This document shows, in pieces, positions 56,441 through 64,000 of a stretch of DNA of 64,000 nucleotides (its first letter is position 1; every line of letters starts with the position of its first letter). The stretch lies in NCBI RefSeq assembly GCF_000420845.1, contig NZ_ATVS01000001.1, forward strand, positions 1-64,000, in the 5' to 3' direction. Made by a program: the position numbers and the translations under genes. The notes beneath the pieces were generated by a model. It was not told the origin of the DNA. It worked only from the letters and a program-made list of their open reading frames with translations, and made no database searches. This stretch comes from Butyrivibrio sp. AE3009 (GTDB lineage: Bacteria; Bacillota; Clostridia; Lachnospirales; Lachnospiraceae).

Positions 56441-57472
56441 TTAACCGATAGTGTGAATCCAGCCTTCGGGAGCCTCAACAGTACCCATCTGAATACCTGT
56501 CAGAGTATCGTAGAGCTTCTTGATAACAGGTCCCATGTCATCCATACCGCTGGCAAAAGCGATCTCCTTGCCATGATCGTTGATCTTGCCTACAGGACTG
56601 ATAACAGCTGCTGTTCCGCAAAGTCCCATCTCAACGAAGTCAGGAACTTCTGAAAGCTTAACAGGTCTCTCCTCAACATTCAGCTTAAGGATATCTCTTG
56701 CAACCTGTACAATTGATCTTCTGGTTATAGAAGGAAGGATTGAATCTGTGTGAGACTGAGGAACTACCAGTCCGCCTTCCTTGGTAACGAAGATAATGTT
56801 AGCTCCGCCTGTCTCCTCGATGTAAGTTCTTGACTCAGCATCAAGATATACATTCTCGGCGAAACCTTCATCATGTGCGGTTACGATTGCATGAAGACTC
56901 ATAGCGTAGTTAAGACCGGCCTTGATATTACCTGTTCCGTGCGGTGCTGCTCGGTCGAAATCACTTATCTTAACAACGATAGGCTTAGCACCACCCTTGA
57001 AGTAAGGTCCTACAGGTGTAACAAAGATTCTGAACTGATATTCATCCGCAGGCTTAACACCAATTACATTGCCGGTAGCAAACATAACCGGTCTGATGTA
57101 CAGAGTTGCACCGGATCCGTAAGGAGGAACCCAGTCCTTGTTAGCTGCAACAACTTCCTCTACAGCCTTGATAAATCTATCCTCAGGGAAAGGAGGCATC
57201 TCAAGTCTCTTAGCTGAGTCAACCATTCTCTTGGCATTGAGGTCAGGTCTGAAGGTTACTATCTTGCCATCCTCTGTCTCATAAGCCTTAAGTCCCTCGA
57301 AGCACTCCTGTGCATAATGAAGAACACCGGCATCCTCGCTCAAAGTAACGGTGGAATCCTTGGTAATGACGCCATCATCCCACTTGCCGTCCTTATAATT
57401 TGAAACATATCTGTAGTCGGCAACCATGTAACTAAAACCAATATTTGCCCAGTCTAAATTCTTTTTACTCAT
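56441..57472 (-). CDS. ilvE: Branched-chain amino acid aminotransferase
   Basis: 343 residues from the ATG at 57472, with GGGTGAGG upstream. It is a fold-type IV PLP enzyme: LHYAQECFEGLKAY, the catalytic Lys in GTGNIKAGLNYA, EETGGANIIFV, and SDFVEMGLCGTAAVISPVG. It transfers the amino group between glutamate and the keto acids of Leu, Ile and Val. It lies 6 kb from leuCD, with a strong promoter of its own. Confidence 0.96.
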   Translation of the reverse strand: MSKKNLDWANIGFSYMVADYRYVSNYKDGKWDDGVITKDSTVTLSEDAGVLHYAQECFEGLKAYETEDGKIVTFRPDLNAKRMVDSAKRLEMPPFPEDRFIKAVEEVVAANKDWVPPYGSGATLYIRPVMFATGNVIGVKPADEYQFRIFVTPVGPYFKGGAKPIVVKISDFDRAAPHGTGNIKAGLNYAMSLHAIVTAHDEGFAENVYLDAESRTYIEETGGANIIFVTKEGGLVVPQSHTDSILPSITRRSIVQVARDILKLNVEERPVKLSEVPDFVEMGLCGTAAVISPVGKINDHGKEIAFASGMDDMGPVIKKLYDTLTGIQMGTVEAPEGWIHTIG

Positions 57473-57526
57473 AAACTCCTCACCCTTTCTATCTAACTTT
57501 AGCACGTCAAAGCACTAATAAATTAC

Positions 57527-57554
57527 ATTATAATCCTTTATTTCATGCAGTCAA
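57527..57554 (-). promoter_or_regulatory. Promoter of ilvE
   Basis: Minus strand TTGACT (57549-57554), 16-bp spacer, TATAAT (57527-57532), about 55 bp before the ATG. It lies just after the stop of the AI-2E gene. Confidence 0.8.
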
Positions 57555-57569
57555 GTCATATCCGAAAGA

Positions 57570-58946
57570 TTACTTGCCTTCAGTTTTGTTCGTTTGGGAT
57601 TTGCGTTTCTTTCCCTTCATTTTGAAGATTCTCTCAAAGGTGTCAGGCTCTTTGCCTGCGTTGTATTTGGTATTCTCCGAGTCGCCAAGAGACTTGAACT
57701 CTCCGTTCTCAATATATGCCAGATCGTCATAGTCCGTAGTCTCCGTACTAAGGTTACGCTTAGTCAGATACATGTTGGTTATCCTTGCCACAAGAGCATA
57801 GAATACTGCAAAAACAGGTACTCCCACAAACAGTCCGATGATTCCCCACAGTCCTCCGAAGAGCGTGATGGCAAAGATGACCCAGAAACTTGACAGTCCC
57901 GTTGAATTGCCCAAAATAAGAGGGCCTAAAATATTGCCGTCAAACTGCTGAAGTACAATTACAAAGATGAGGAAAACCAGCGCCTTGATCGGATCTATCA
58001 AAACAAGAAGCAACGCTCCCGCAGCTCCGCCGATGTAAGGTCCAAAGAAAGGAATAATATTTGTGACACCTACAATAACGGAAATCAGCACCGGATAAGA
58101 AATCCCCAGTATCCTGCAACCAAAATAGCAGATAATTCCGATAATAAGAGAATCTATAAGCTTGCCTCCAACGAAACCAGCGAAGGTGTTGTTTACAAAT
58201 CTAAAGCCTCCGATGAGCTCATTGGCATACTCTTCCTTCAAGAAGGCGTAAGCCATCTTTTTACCCATTGTGGCGAATCTCTCTTTAGCATTAAGAACAT
58301 AGATTGCAACGATGAAGCCTACGATAATATCGATGAATACACCAAGCACTGAGAAAAAGCTCTTGGATGCCACCTTCACAATGGTATTCACATTTGGTAA
58401 AAGAGGCATAAGTTTCTTGGAAAGAAAGCTGCTTAAATTGGCGTAATATGCATCCAGCTGTGAATCAATGATCCTTTGTAGATCCGGATTGTTCTCAAGC
58501 AAAAGATTGGAATACTCATCAATATTCTTAATGTATACAGGGAGATTATATACAATCTCTCGAATACTGCTGATAAGCTGAGGAATGATGATCCTGAAAA
58601 GGCCATACACAATAAGAATAAAGATTCCCATAGTAAGAACAACGGAGATTGTCCTTATCTGCTTCCTTTTCTTTTTGTCCTCAGAGCCGTAAATCGATAC
58701 CTTTATTCCCCTTTTTCTATAAATAGGAATCAGGATCTTCTCTTCTATTCCCTCCAAAAGAGGTATGAGAACATATGCCATTACAAGGCCGAAAATAATC
58801 CCTGACAGAGAATTGGCTATTTTTCCCAAGGACGTCATCATGTCCTTGTTTTCAAAAATAAAGGAATAGGCAAGCATTATACATACTGCCACACAAAAAA
58901 CGGTCATTCCCCAGGTCACTTGATTTTTCTCAGGTTTAAGGCGCAT
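57570..58946 (-). CDS. AI-2E/PerM-family transporter
   Basis: 458 residues with about eight membrane helices. The family signature region IPFFGPYIGGAAGALLLVLIDP and QFDGNILGPLILGNSTGLSSFWVI is clear. The C-terminal 60 residues are cytoplasmic and charged, ending in a Lys-rich tail. Members export small molecules or exchange Na+/H+; the substrate cannot be read from sequence. It starts 23 bases after the mrp stop region and is probably cotranscribed with it. Confidence 0.9.
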   Translation of the reverse strand: MRLKPEKNQVTWGMTVFCVAVCIMLAYSFIFENKDMMTSLGKIANSLSGIIFGLVMAYVLIPLLEGIEEKILIPIYRKRGIKVSIYGSEDKKKRKQIRTISVVLTMGIFILIVYGLFRIIIPQLISSIREIVYNLPVYIKNIDEYSNLLLENNPDLQRIIDSQLDAYYANLSSFLSKKLMPLLPNVNTIVKVASKSFFSVLGVFIDIIVGFIVAIYVLNAKERFATMGKKMAYAFLKEEYANELIGGFRFVNNTFAGFVGGKLIDSLIIGIICYFGCRILGISYPVLISVIVGVTNIIPFFGPYIGGAAGALLLVLIDPIKALVFLIFVIVLQQFDGNILGPLILGNSTGLSSFWVIFAITLFGGLWGIIGLFVGVPVFAVFYALVARITNMYLTKRNLSTETTDYDDLAYIENGEFKSLGDSENTKYNAGKEPDTFERIFKMKGKKRKSQTNKTEGK

Positions 58947-58969
58947 AGCTCTTCTCCCTTTATAAGAAT

Positions 58970-59779
58970 TTATTCTTGGATCATTCCCTCAAGTACATAT
59001 GCAAGGCTGGCCAGATAGTCTTCATCAATGTCCTCGGCCTTTCCCGCATCGCATTTCTCCGCAAGAGCGGGATTAAGCGGAATCCTTCCCAGAATATCAA
59101 GTCCCTTTGAAGCAGCATAGCTCTCAATCTTGCTCTTTCCAAATACGTAGATTGGCTCATTGCAGTGAGGACAATTCATATAACTCATGTTCTCAACAAT
59201 TCCGAGAACAGGAATATTCATTATATTTGCCATGTTAATGGCTTTCTCAACGATCATTTCAACAAGTTCCTGAGGTGTTGAAACCACGATGATACCGTCA
59301 ACAGGAAGTGACTGGAACACGGTAAGCGGCACATCGCCGGTTCCCGGAGGCATATCCACGAACATGAAGTCCACATCGCCCCAATTAACATCTGACCAGA
59401 ACTGCTTAACAATGCCTGCGATGACAGGGCCTCTCCATACAACGGGATCGGTCTCGTTGTCCATAAGCATATTAAGAGACATAACCTTCATGCCCTTCTC
59501 AGTGACAGCGGGAATAAGACCGGTTTCATCCGCGTAGTTGTGTTTGCCAATTCCAAACATCTTAGGAATAGAAGGACCTGTTATATCAGCGTCCATGATA
59601 GCTGTCTTGTAGCCTTTATTATTCATTGCAACAGCTGAAAGGCCGGTGACAAGACTCTTGCCGACACCACCTTTGCCACTTACAATACCTATTACCTTCT
59701 TAACATGAGAATGCTCAGAGAGTGCAACCTTGAAGTTGTCATCCATCTGCTTCTTAAACTCTTCCGGTGACTTAGCCAT
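58970..59779 (-). CDS. mrp: Mrp/ApbC iron-sulfur cluster carrier ATPase
   Basis: 269 residues from the ATG at 59779; GGAG lies eight bases before it. The deviant Walker A is GIVSGKGGVGKSLV, followed by MDADITGPSIPKMFG, WRGPVIAGIVKQFWSDVNWG, and MPPGTGDVPLTV. The cluster-binding CxxC is in MNCPHCNEP. It transfers Fe-S clusters to apoproteins, such as the LeuCD dehydratase encoded nearby, though no specific link is shown. Confidence 0.93.
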   Translation of the reverse strand: MAKSPEEFKKQMDDNFKVALSEHSHVKKVIGIVSGKGGVGKSLVTGLSAVAMNNKGYKTAIMDADITGPSIPKMFGIGKHNYADETGLIPAVTEKGMKVMSLNMLMDNETDPVVWRGPVIAGIVKQFWSDVNWGDVDFMFVDMPPGTGDVPLTVFQSLPVDGIIVVSTPQELVEMIVEKAINMANIMNIPVLGIVENMSYMNCPHCNEPIYVFGKSKIESYAASKGLDILGRIPLNPALAEKCDAGKAEDIDEDYLASLAYVLEGMIQE

Positions 59780-59805
59780 TAAAAAAATCTCCAATCATAT
59801 ATTAA

Positions 59806-60786
59806 TTATTTTGAATTTCTGTAGGTCTCTTCATCCTTGGAATCCGCAATGTATTCCTCGATGATAAAGCGGGGTCTTCCCTTGGTCTCAAGATATATCT
59901 TGCCTACATATTCTCCGATAACCCCCAGGGAAATCATGATCAGGCCTCCAATAGCCCAAACTGACAACACTGTGGTGGTCCAACCGGGTATAGTATGACC
60001 TGTAAAATGTCTCACAAGACTGTAAATCAGAACTGCAATGCTCACAAAGAAAATGAAGAATCCCAGACCTGTTATCATTTTAATAGGTTTGGTACTAAGA
60101 CTGGTGATTCCCTCAACAGCAAAGCTCAGCATCTTCTTAAGCGGATATTTGCTGGTGCCTGCAAATCGCTCAGCCCTCTCGTAATAGACCTTCTCTGTCT
60201 TAAATCCGATCATGGGAACAATGCCGCGAAGGAACAGATTCACTTCTCTGAATTCAGAGAGCGCCTCCAGCGCACGTCTGCTCATCAGCCTGTAATCAGC
60301 GTGATTGTACACAGTTCCCGCGCCAAGGCTGTTCATTACATTGTAATATCCTTCTGCTGTCGCTCTTTTGAAAAAAGTATCCGTCTCTCTCTTGGAGCGC
60401 ACGCCGTATACGATATCCGCACCTTCATGATATTTCTGTATCATCTCGTCGATCGCATTAATATCATCCTGAAGATCTGAATCCATGGAAATCGCCATGT
60501 CGCATACATCCTTGGCAACCATGAGCCCTGCAAGAAGTGCATTCTGATGCCCCATGTTCTTGGACAATTTGATGCCTTGAAAAAGCTCATCAGACTTATG
60601 AAGTTTGTCTATTATCTCCCAGGTGGAATCTTTGGAACCGTCATTTACAAGAAGGACACGGCTGTCTTTTGAAATAAGTCCCCGTTCCATCAAGGATGAC
60701 AGTTTTGCTTTTAATCTCTTTGAAGTCTCCGGCAGAACCTCCTGCTCGTTATAGCAGGGGATAACACAGAACAATCTATTATTCAT
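59806..60786 (-). CDS. GT2 polyprenyl-phosphate glycosyltransferase with two C-terminal membrane helices
   Basis: 326 residues. GT-A fold motifs are PCYNEQEVL, LLVNDGSKDSTW, and SMDSDLQDD (the DxD-type metal site). Two membrane helices follow near 230-255 and 265-290. The organisation is that of GtrB/DPM1-like enzymes, which move a sugar from a nucleotide donor to undecaprenyl phosphate for wall or glycan decoration. The acceptor and sugar are inferred only at family level. Confidence 0.9.
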   Translation of the reverse strand: MNNRLFCVIPCYNEQEVLPETSKRLKAKLSSLMERGLISKDSRVLLVNDGSKDSTWEIIDKLHKSDELFQGIKLSKNMGHQNALLAGLMVAKDVCDMAISMDSDLQDDINAIDEMIQKYHEGADIVYGVRSKRETDTFFKRATAEGYYNVMNSLGAGTVYNHADYRLMSRRALEALSEFREVNLFLRGIVPMIGFKTEKVYYERAERFAGTSKYPLKKMLSFAVEGITSLSTKPIKMITGLGFFIFFVSIAVLIYSLVRHFTGHTIPGWTTTVLSVWAIGGLIMISLGVIGEYVGKIYLETKGRPRFIIEEYIADSKDEETYRNSK

Positions 60787-60864
60787 ACACTTTCTCCAGT
60801 TCCTAATATACCTATATTATAATAGTACAAAACTTCCATTTTTAAAAGGACATAGAAAAAGCCT

Positions 60865-62928
60865 TTAGATTCTCTTCATCCAGGCATCTGCCATATCAGT
60901 CCACTTGCCCACATCATCTCTGAGGCTAAAATCAATCCCCATCGCTGGCATCTCATTGCCGCCAAAGAACTGATCGATAAGCTCCTGCTTCCTTTGCTCT
61001 GACACGTTCACCCCTTTGCCATCCTTTACAGAGAAAGCTGCCCTCATAGTCTGTTCCATGCAGAACTCCCCGCCGGACCAGCCTCTGAAAAATGCATTGT
61101 TGGCAGCGCTAAGTCCATGGAAGCCCACGGGAAATACATAGTGAGCAAAAGGAACATTATTTTTCCTAAGTGCCATAGCAAAGAGATAGCTGTTCTCAAC
61201 AGGCACCAGATTGTCCTCCTGGGTCTGCCAGATAAAGCACGGAGGTGTATTCTCGCTGACATGATTCTCCAATGAGAAATAATCCAGCTCTTCCTGTGTA
61301 GGCTCATTACCAAGAAGCGCTCTCACCGAATCCTTATGAGTATATTCTCCTGTCGTGATCACGGGATAAGCCAGGATAATTCCGTCTGGTCTGTTTGACA
61401 CAGCTGAGTATTCCGGGTTCTTATCCTCAATATCCTCATAATGAACAGCGAGGCTTCCGCATACATGAGCACCTGCAGAAAAGCCCATTATAAACAGCTT
61501 CTTGCCGTCAATTCCATATTCCGAGCCATTTTTTCTGATATATCTCACAGCTCTTGAAACATCATTCATAGGCTGAGACTTAAGAGGCACTGACATGGTG
61601 ATATCCGTTGTATAAGTAAGTACGAAAACATTCATACCCCTGTCAAAAAACTCCATGGCAGGCAGTTCACCCTCATGAGGAGTGCACATGCAATATCCGC
61701 CTCCGGGCACCACCAGCAGACAGTCGCGCTTGACGTCATCATTATGAACAAATGCCATCAGATTAGGAGTAAAGCCATAGGATGCTGCGTAAGTATATTC
61801 ACCCTCACCCCAGATATCTTTACGAAATCTCTTGATCTTAGGCATTTCCATTCCCTGAAGATTGTAGTCTTCATCAGGATAATCAGGCTGCCATTTATCT
61901 GCCTTCTCTCCCGTTGCAGCCTCAATAACGCTGTAATAAGCCTCTTTGGCCTCGCATTTGCCGCTGAACAAAAGAGGATAGCTCTTCTCTCTTCTAAATC
62001 CGGTGAGCCAGCTGTTCTCATCAAGAAGGTTCCAGAAGGTAACACTGGTAATATTGGCCTTGCCTGATTTCCTTGCTTCAAGATAGATCTCGAAGAACGC
62101 CCTGTATCTCTCAGCCAGTGCGTGCATAGACTCTTCTCCCGGGGCTGCGTTGTGCATATCAAGCTCGGTGATATTGATCTTAAGTCCCAGAGCGCCGTAC
62201 ATCTCAAGAGCTTTTTTATAATTATCAAGATCCGGGTGATCCATCATCAGGTGAGACTGGAGTCCCATTCCGTCAACAAGGCCTTTTTCTTTAAGAGGTG
62301 TAAGAACTTTTTCAATGATGAAGTCTCTTTTCCAAGGCTCAGAAGTCTCGTAGTCATCGTAAAAAAGATCCACTCCGGGAGCTGCATATTTTCTGGCATA
62401 TTCAAAGGCTTTGATAAAAAAGTCTTCGCCCACAGTCCTAAACCACAGAGATTTCCTGAAATCGCCCTCATCCACAATCTCATTAAAAACATCCCAGGCA
62501 TATACTATTCCGGGGTAATTATTCTGTACGAAATCAAGAACTCCGTGAATGTAGTTCTCAAGTCTTGAAAGGATAGTCTCCCTGTCTGCAAAAGGGAACA
62601 TCTCATTGTAGTTCTCGCAGAAAAACCACTTCGGAGTCTGATTGTGCCAGGCAAGAGTATGACCTCTCATGGCGATATTATTTGCCTTGGCAAATTCAAG
62701 ATAAGGTATTGCGTTCTCGAAGGTAAGCGCCGGAGCAAGATTGTATTTATCAGGCTCTGCCTTGTTCTTGTCAGTATCAAGAAAGAACATGGGCTTCATA
62801 TCATTCTCGCAGGTAAAGCTGTTAAACTGCTCTGTCAAAAGCTTCATATGAGCAGGTGTGTGAAGGTTCCAGCGGGAAATCGCTGCGCCGATCTTAAAAT
62901 AGGATTCGTAGGCTGTTTTTAAATTCAT
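60865..62928 (-). CDS. Cytoplasmic GH10 endo-xylanase fused to carbohydrate esterase
   Basis: 687 residues from the ATG at 62928, behind GGAGAG. Residues 1-345 are a GH10 xylanase: HTLAWHNQTP, acid/base Glu150 in WDVFNE, nucleophile Glu255 in INITELDMHN, and SVTFWNLLDENSWL. Residues 360-640 form an alpha/beta-hydrolase esterase with Ser484 (MGFSAGAH), Asp572 (TQEDNLVP) and His604 (VGFHGL) as the triad, and an oxyanion PGGGYC. There is no signal peptide or carbohydrate-binding module, so it likely acts inside the cell on imported, acetylated xylo-oligosaccharides. Confidence 0.93.
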   Translation of the reverse strand: MNLKTAYESYFKIGAAISRWNLHTPAHMKLLTEQFNSFTCENDMKPMFFLDTDKNKAEPDKYNLAPALTFENAIPYLEFAKANNIAMRGHTLAWHNQTPKWFFCENYNEMFPFADRETILSRLENYIHGVLDFVQNNYPGIVYAWDVFNEIVDEGDFRKSLWFRTVGEDFFIKAFEYARKYAAPGVDLFYDDYETSEPWKRDFIIEKVLTPLKEKGLVDGMGLQSHLMMDHPDLDNYKKALEMYGALGLKINITELDMHNAAPGEESMHALAERYRAFFEIYLEARKSGKANITSVTFWNLLDENSWLTGFRREKSYPLLFSGKCEAKEAYYSVIEAATGEKADKWQPDYPDEDYNLQGMEMPKIKRFRKDIWGEGEYTYAASYGFTPNLMAFVHNDDVKRDCLLVVPGGGYCMCTPHEGELPAMEFFDRGMNVFVLTYTTDITMSVPLKSQPMNDVSRAVRYIRKNGSEYGIDGKKLFIMGFSAGAHVCGSLAVHYEDIEDKNPEYSAVSNRPDGIILAYPVITTGEYTHKDSVRALLGNEPTQEELDYFSLENHVSENTPPCFIWQTQEDNLVPVENSYLFAMALRKNNVPFAHYVFPVGFHGLSAANNAFFRGWSGGEFCMEQTMRAAFSVKDGKGVNVSEQRKQELIDQFFGGNEMPAMGIDFSLRDDVGKWTDMADAWMKRI

Positions 62929-63059
62929 AACTCTCTCCAAACTTATATAGTTTCTTGTTTTTGCTCTCCGAAATCTATGATAAATAAATACTCACGCCTA
63001 CACTACGCATATTTTGTTGTTTTATTCTCAAATGTCGCTATAATGAACCGATCTGACAA

Positions 63060-63097
63060 AATAAAAAATGCGATGAAGCGAACTGCTCCACCGCATT
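63060..63097 (-). terminator. Terminator after leuD
   Basis: Minus strand 13-bp stem AATGCGGTGGAGC/GCTTCATCGCATT with two wobbles and a five-base loop, followed by TTTTTAT. The rest of the 181-bp gap before the xylanase is AT-rich with no clear promoter that I can name. Confidence 0.8.
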
Positions 63098-63109
63098 AGA
63101 ATATGCTGA

Positions 63110-63598
63110 TCAATTCTTGTTTATGTAATTGATAAGCCCTTCACTGTCGATGATCTTCTGCATGAACTCCGGAAAAGCCTGTCCCTTGAAGCTCTTGCCT
63201 GTTGTCTCATCAGTGATGATTCCGGTATCAAAATCAATGCTTACTGTATCGCCGGCGCTGATAGCATCAGCAGCCTCCTCGCACTCAATAATGGGAAGTC
63301 CGATATTGATGGAATTTCTGTAAAAGATTCTTGCGAAACTCTTTGCGATTACGCAGCTGACTCCGGCGCACTTGATAGCAAGAGGTGCATGCTCTCTTGA
63401 GGAGCCGCAGCCGAAGTTCTTGTCTGCCACGATGATGTCTCCCTCTTTTACCTTGGAGGCGAATTCCTTGTCTATATCCTCCATGCAATGCTTGGCAAGC
63501 TCAGACCCTTCCGTGCTGTTAAGATATCTTGCAGGTATGATAACGTCTGTATCTACATTGTCTCCATATTTAAAAACTGTTCCCTTGGCGGCTTTCAT
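63110..63598 (-). CDS. leuD: 3-isopropylmalate dehydratase small subunit
   Basis: 162 residues, the short swivelling-domain form used by Firmicutes and archaea. [26 protein letters not shown] and [17 protein letters not shown] are the family marks. With LeuC it isomerises 2- to 3-isopropylmalate in leucine synthesis. AAGGAG lies eight bases before the ATG. Confidence 0.97.
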   Translation of the reverse strand: MKAAKGTVFKYGDNVDTDVIIPARYLNSTEGSELAKHCMEDIDKEFASKVKEGDIIVADKNFGCGSSREHAPLAIKCAGVSCVIAKSFARIFYRNSINIGLPIIECEEAADAISAGDTVSIDFDTGIITDETTGKSFKGQAFPEFMQKIIDSEGLINYINKN

Positions 63599-63624
63599 TT
63601 TTTATCTCCTTATTATTATGATGT

Positions 63625-63653
63625 ATGGTGTCAAAAGTACCTTTTGACACCAT
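63625..63653 (-). other. Perfect 13-bp hairpin in the leuC-leuD gap
   Basis: ATGGTGTCAAAAG pairs with CTTTTGACACCAT around a three-base loop. On the minus strand it is followed by ACATCATAATAA, with no T run, so it is not a normal intrinsic terminator. It sits in the 87-base gap between the two subunit genes and could set their mRNA ratio. Confidence 0.75.
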
Positions 63654-63685
63654 ATGATATACGGATTGCTAAGCATATAGCATAA

Positions 63686-64000
63686 TCACAATCCAAGCTC
63701 TGAAGGCTGTGAAACCTTACCTGTTACTGCGCTGGCAGCTGCAACCGCAGGGGATGCAAGGTAGATCTCCGAATCAATGGCCCCCATTCTTCCAACAAAG
63801 TTTCTGTTGGTGGTGGATACGCATCTCTCTCCTGATGCCAGAACGCCCATATAACCTCCAAGGCAAGGTCCGCATGTAGGAGTTGAAACTATGGCGCCGG
63901 CCTCAATGAAGATCTTAAGAAGCCCCTCTTCCATAGCATGTAAATAAATCTTCTGAGTTGCAGGGATGATGATACATCTGACTCCCTCAGCCACATGATG
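63686..64000 (-). CDS. leuC: 3-isopropylmalate dehydratase large subunit, C-terminal part
   Basis: The last 104 residues of LeuC; the 5' part lies beyond the right edge. [12 protein letters not shown] provides two of the three cysteine ligands of the [4Fe-4S] cluster. [14 protein letters not shown] and the terminal [16 protein letters not shown] are typical. It forms the LeuCD enzyme with the downstream leuD. Confidence 0.95.
   Translation of the reverse strand, partial: HHVAEGVRCIIIPATQKIYLHAMEEGLLKIFIEAGAIVSTPTCGPCLGGYMGVLASGERCVSTTNRNFVGRMGAIDSEIYLASPAVAAASAVTGKVSQPSELGL

Noticed and set aside
63625-63653. Hairpin between leuC and leuD as an intrinsic terminator
   Set aside because: No T tract follows the stem on the transcribed strand, and leuD has no other evident promoter.

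Overview
The window looks like a chromosomal segment of a monoderm Firmicute of the family Lachnospiraceae, most like Butyrivibrio or Pseudobutyrivibrio. The signs are RNase Y, a GerW/DUF2953 pair, RuvAB-ZapA, a U32 RlhA-type protein, two Gram-positive LexA boxes at recA, good Shine-Dalgarno sites, moderately low GC, and an intracellular GH10 xylanase fused to an esterase. The genus is an inference; no rRNA gene is present. All genes but one read on the minus strand, so transcription runs from high to low coordinates.

Layout. (1) 1-11275: a six-gene minus-strand operon of uncharacterised envelope proteins that continues past the left edge. In transcription order it encodes a protein with an RYYPGKMLT motif and an Ig-like C-terminus, a tail-anchored protein, a large membrane sensor with a degenerate nucleotide-cyclase-like domain, a membrane MORN protein, a TolC-like secreted protein, and a membrane-anchored protein ending in at least 200 residues of alternating Gly-(Ala/Thr). 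(2) 11661-24538: tRNA-Leu(CAA) and ordinary genes: NUDIX hydrolase, TcdA, CBS/DRTGG pyrophosphatase, a heterodimeric ABC exporter, a NamZ-like lipoprotein, an RsmF-like methyltransferase, an MntR-like regulator, a C39-like protein and RNase Y. (3) 24569-40744: a tightly packed nine-gene operon, the most unusual part of the window. It combines a complete partner-switching module (anti-sigma-type ATPase, STAS antagonist, membrane SpoIIE/PP2C phosphatase) with three GNAT acetyltransferase-like proteins, a 2451-residue protein carrying an embedded ABC1/UbiB-type kinase domain, a 64-residue peptide with a double-glycine leader, and a 1256-residue protein carrying a permuted papain-like His/Cys site. 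No sigma factor is nearby.

(4) 40919-44590: a plus-strand lipoprotein, an AAA-type ATPase followed by an internally deleted epimerase remnant, a 10-bp-phased TATAAT array, recX, and a 277-bp imperfect palindrome between recX and recA. (5) 44591-64000: housekeeping genes: recA with SOS boxes, a C-terminal J-domain protein, gerW and DUF2953, a class B PBP with an FtsW/RodA partner, a U32 protein, zapA, ruvB, ruvA, DUF4342, ilvE, an AI-2E transporter, mrp, a GT2 glycosyltransferase, the xylanase-esterase, leuD and the 3' part of leuC.

Functions are read from motifs and remembered family knowledge; no database search was run. The left operon and the nine-gene island are the two candidates for undescribed systems. 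Both pair membrane sensing with very large or low-complexity proteins.
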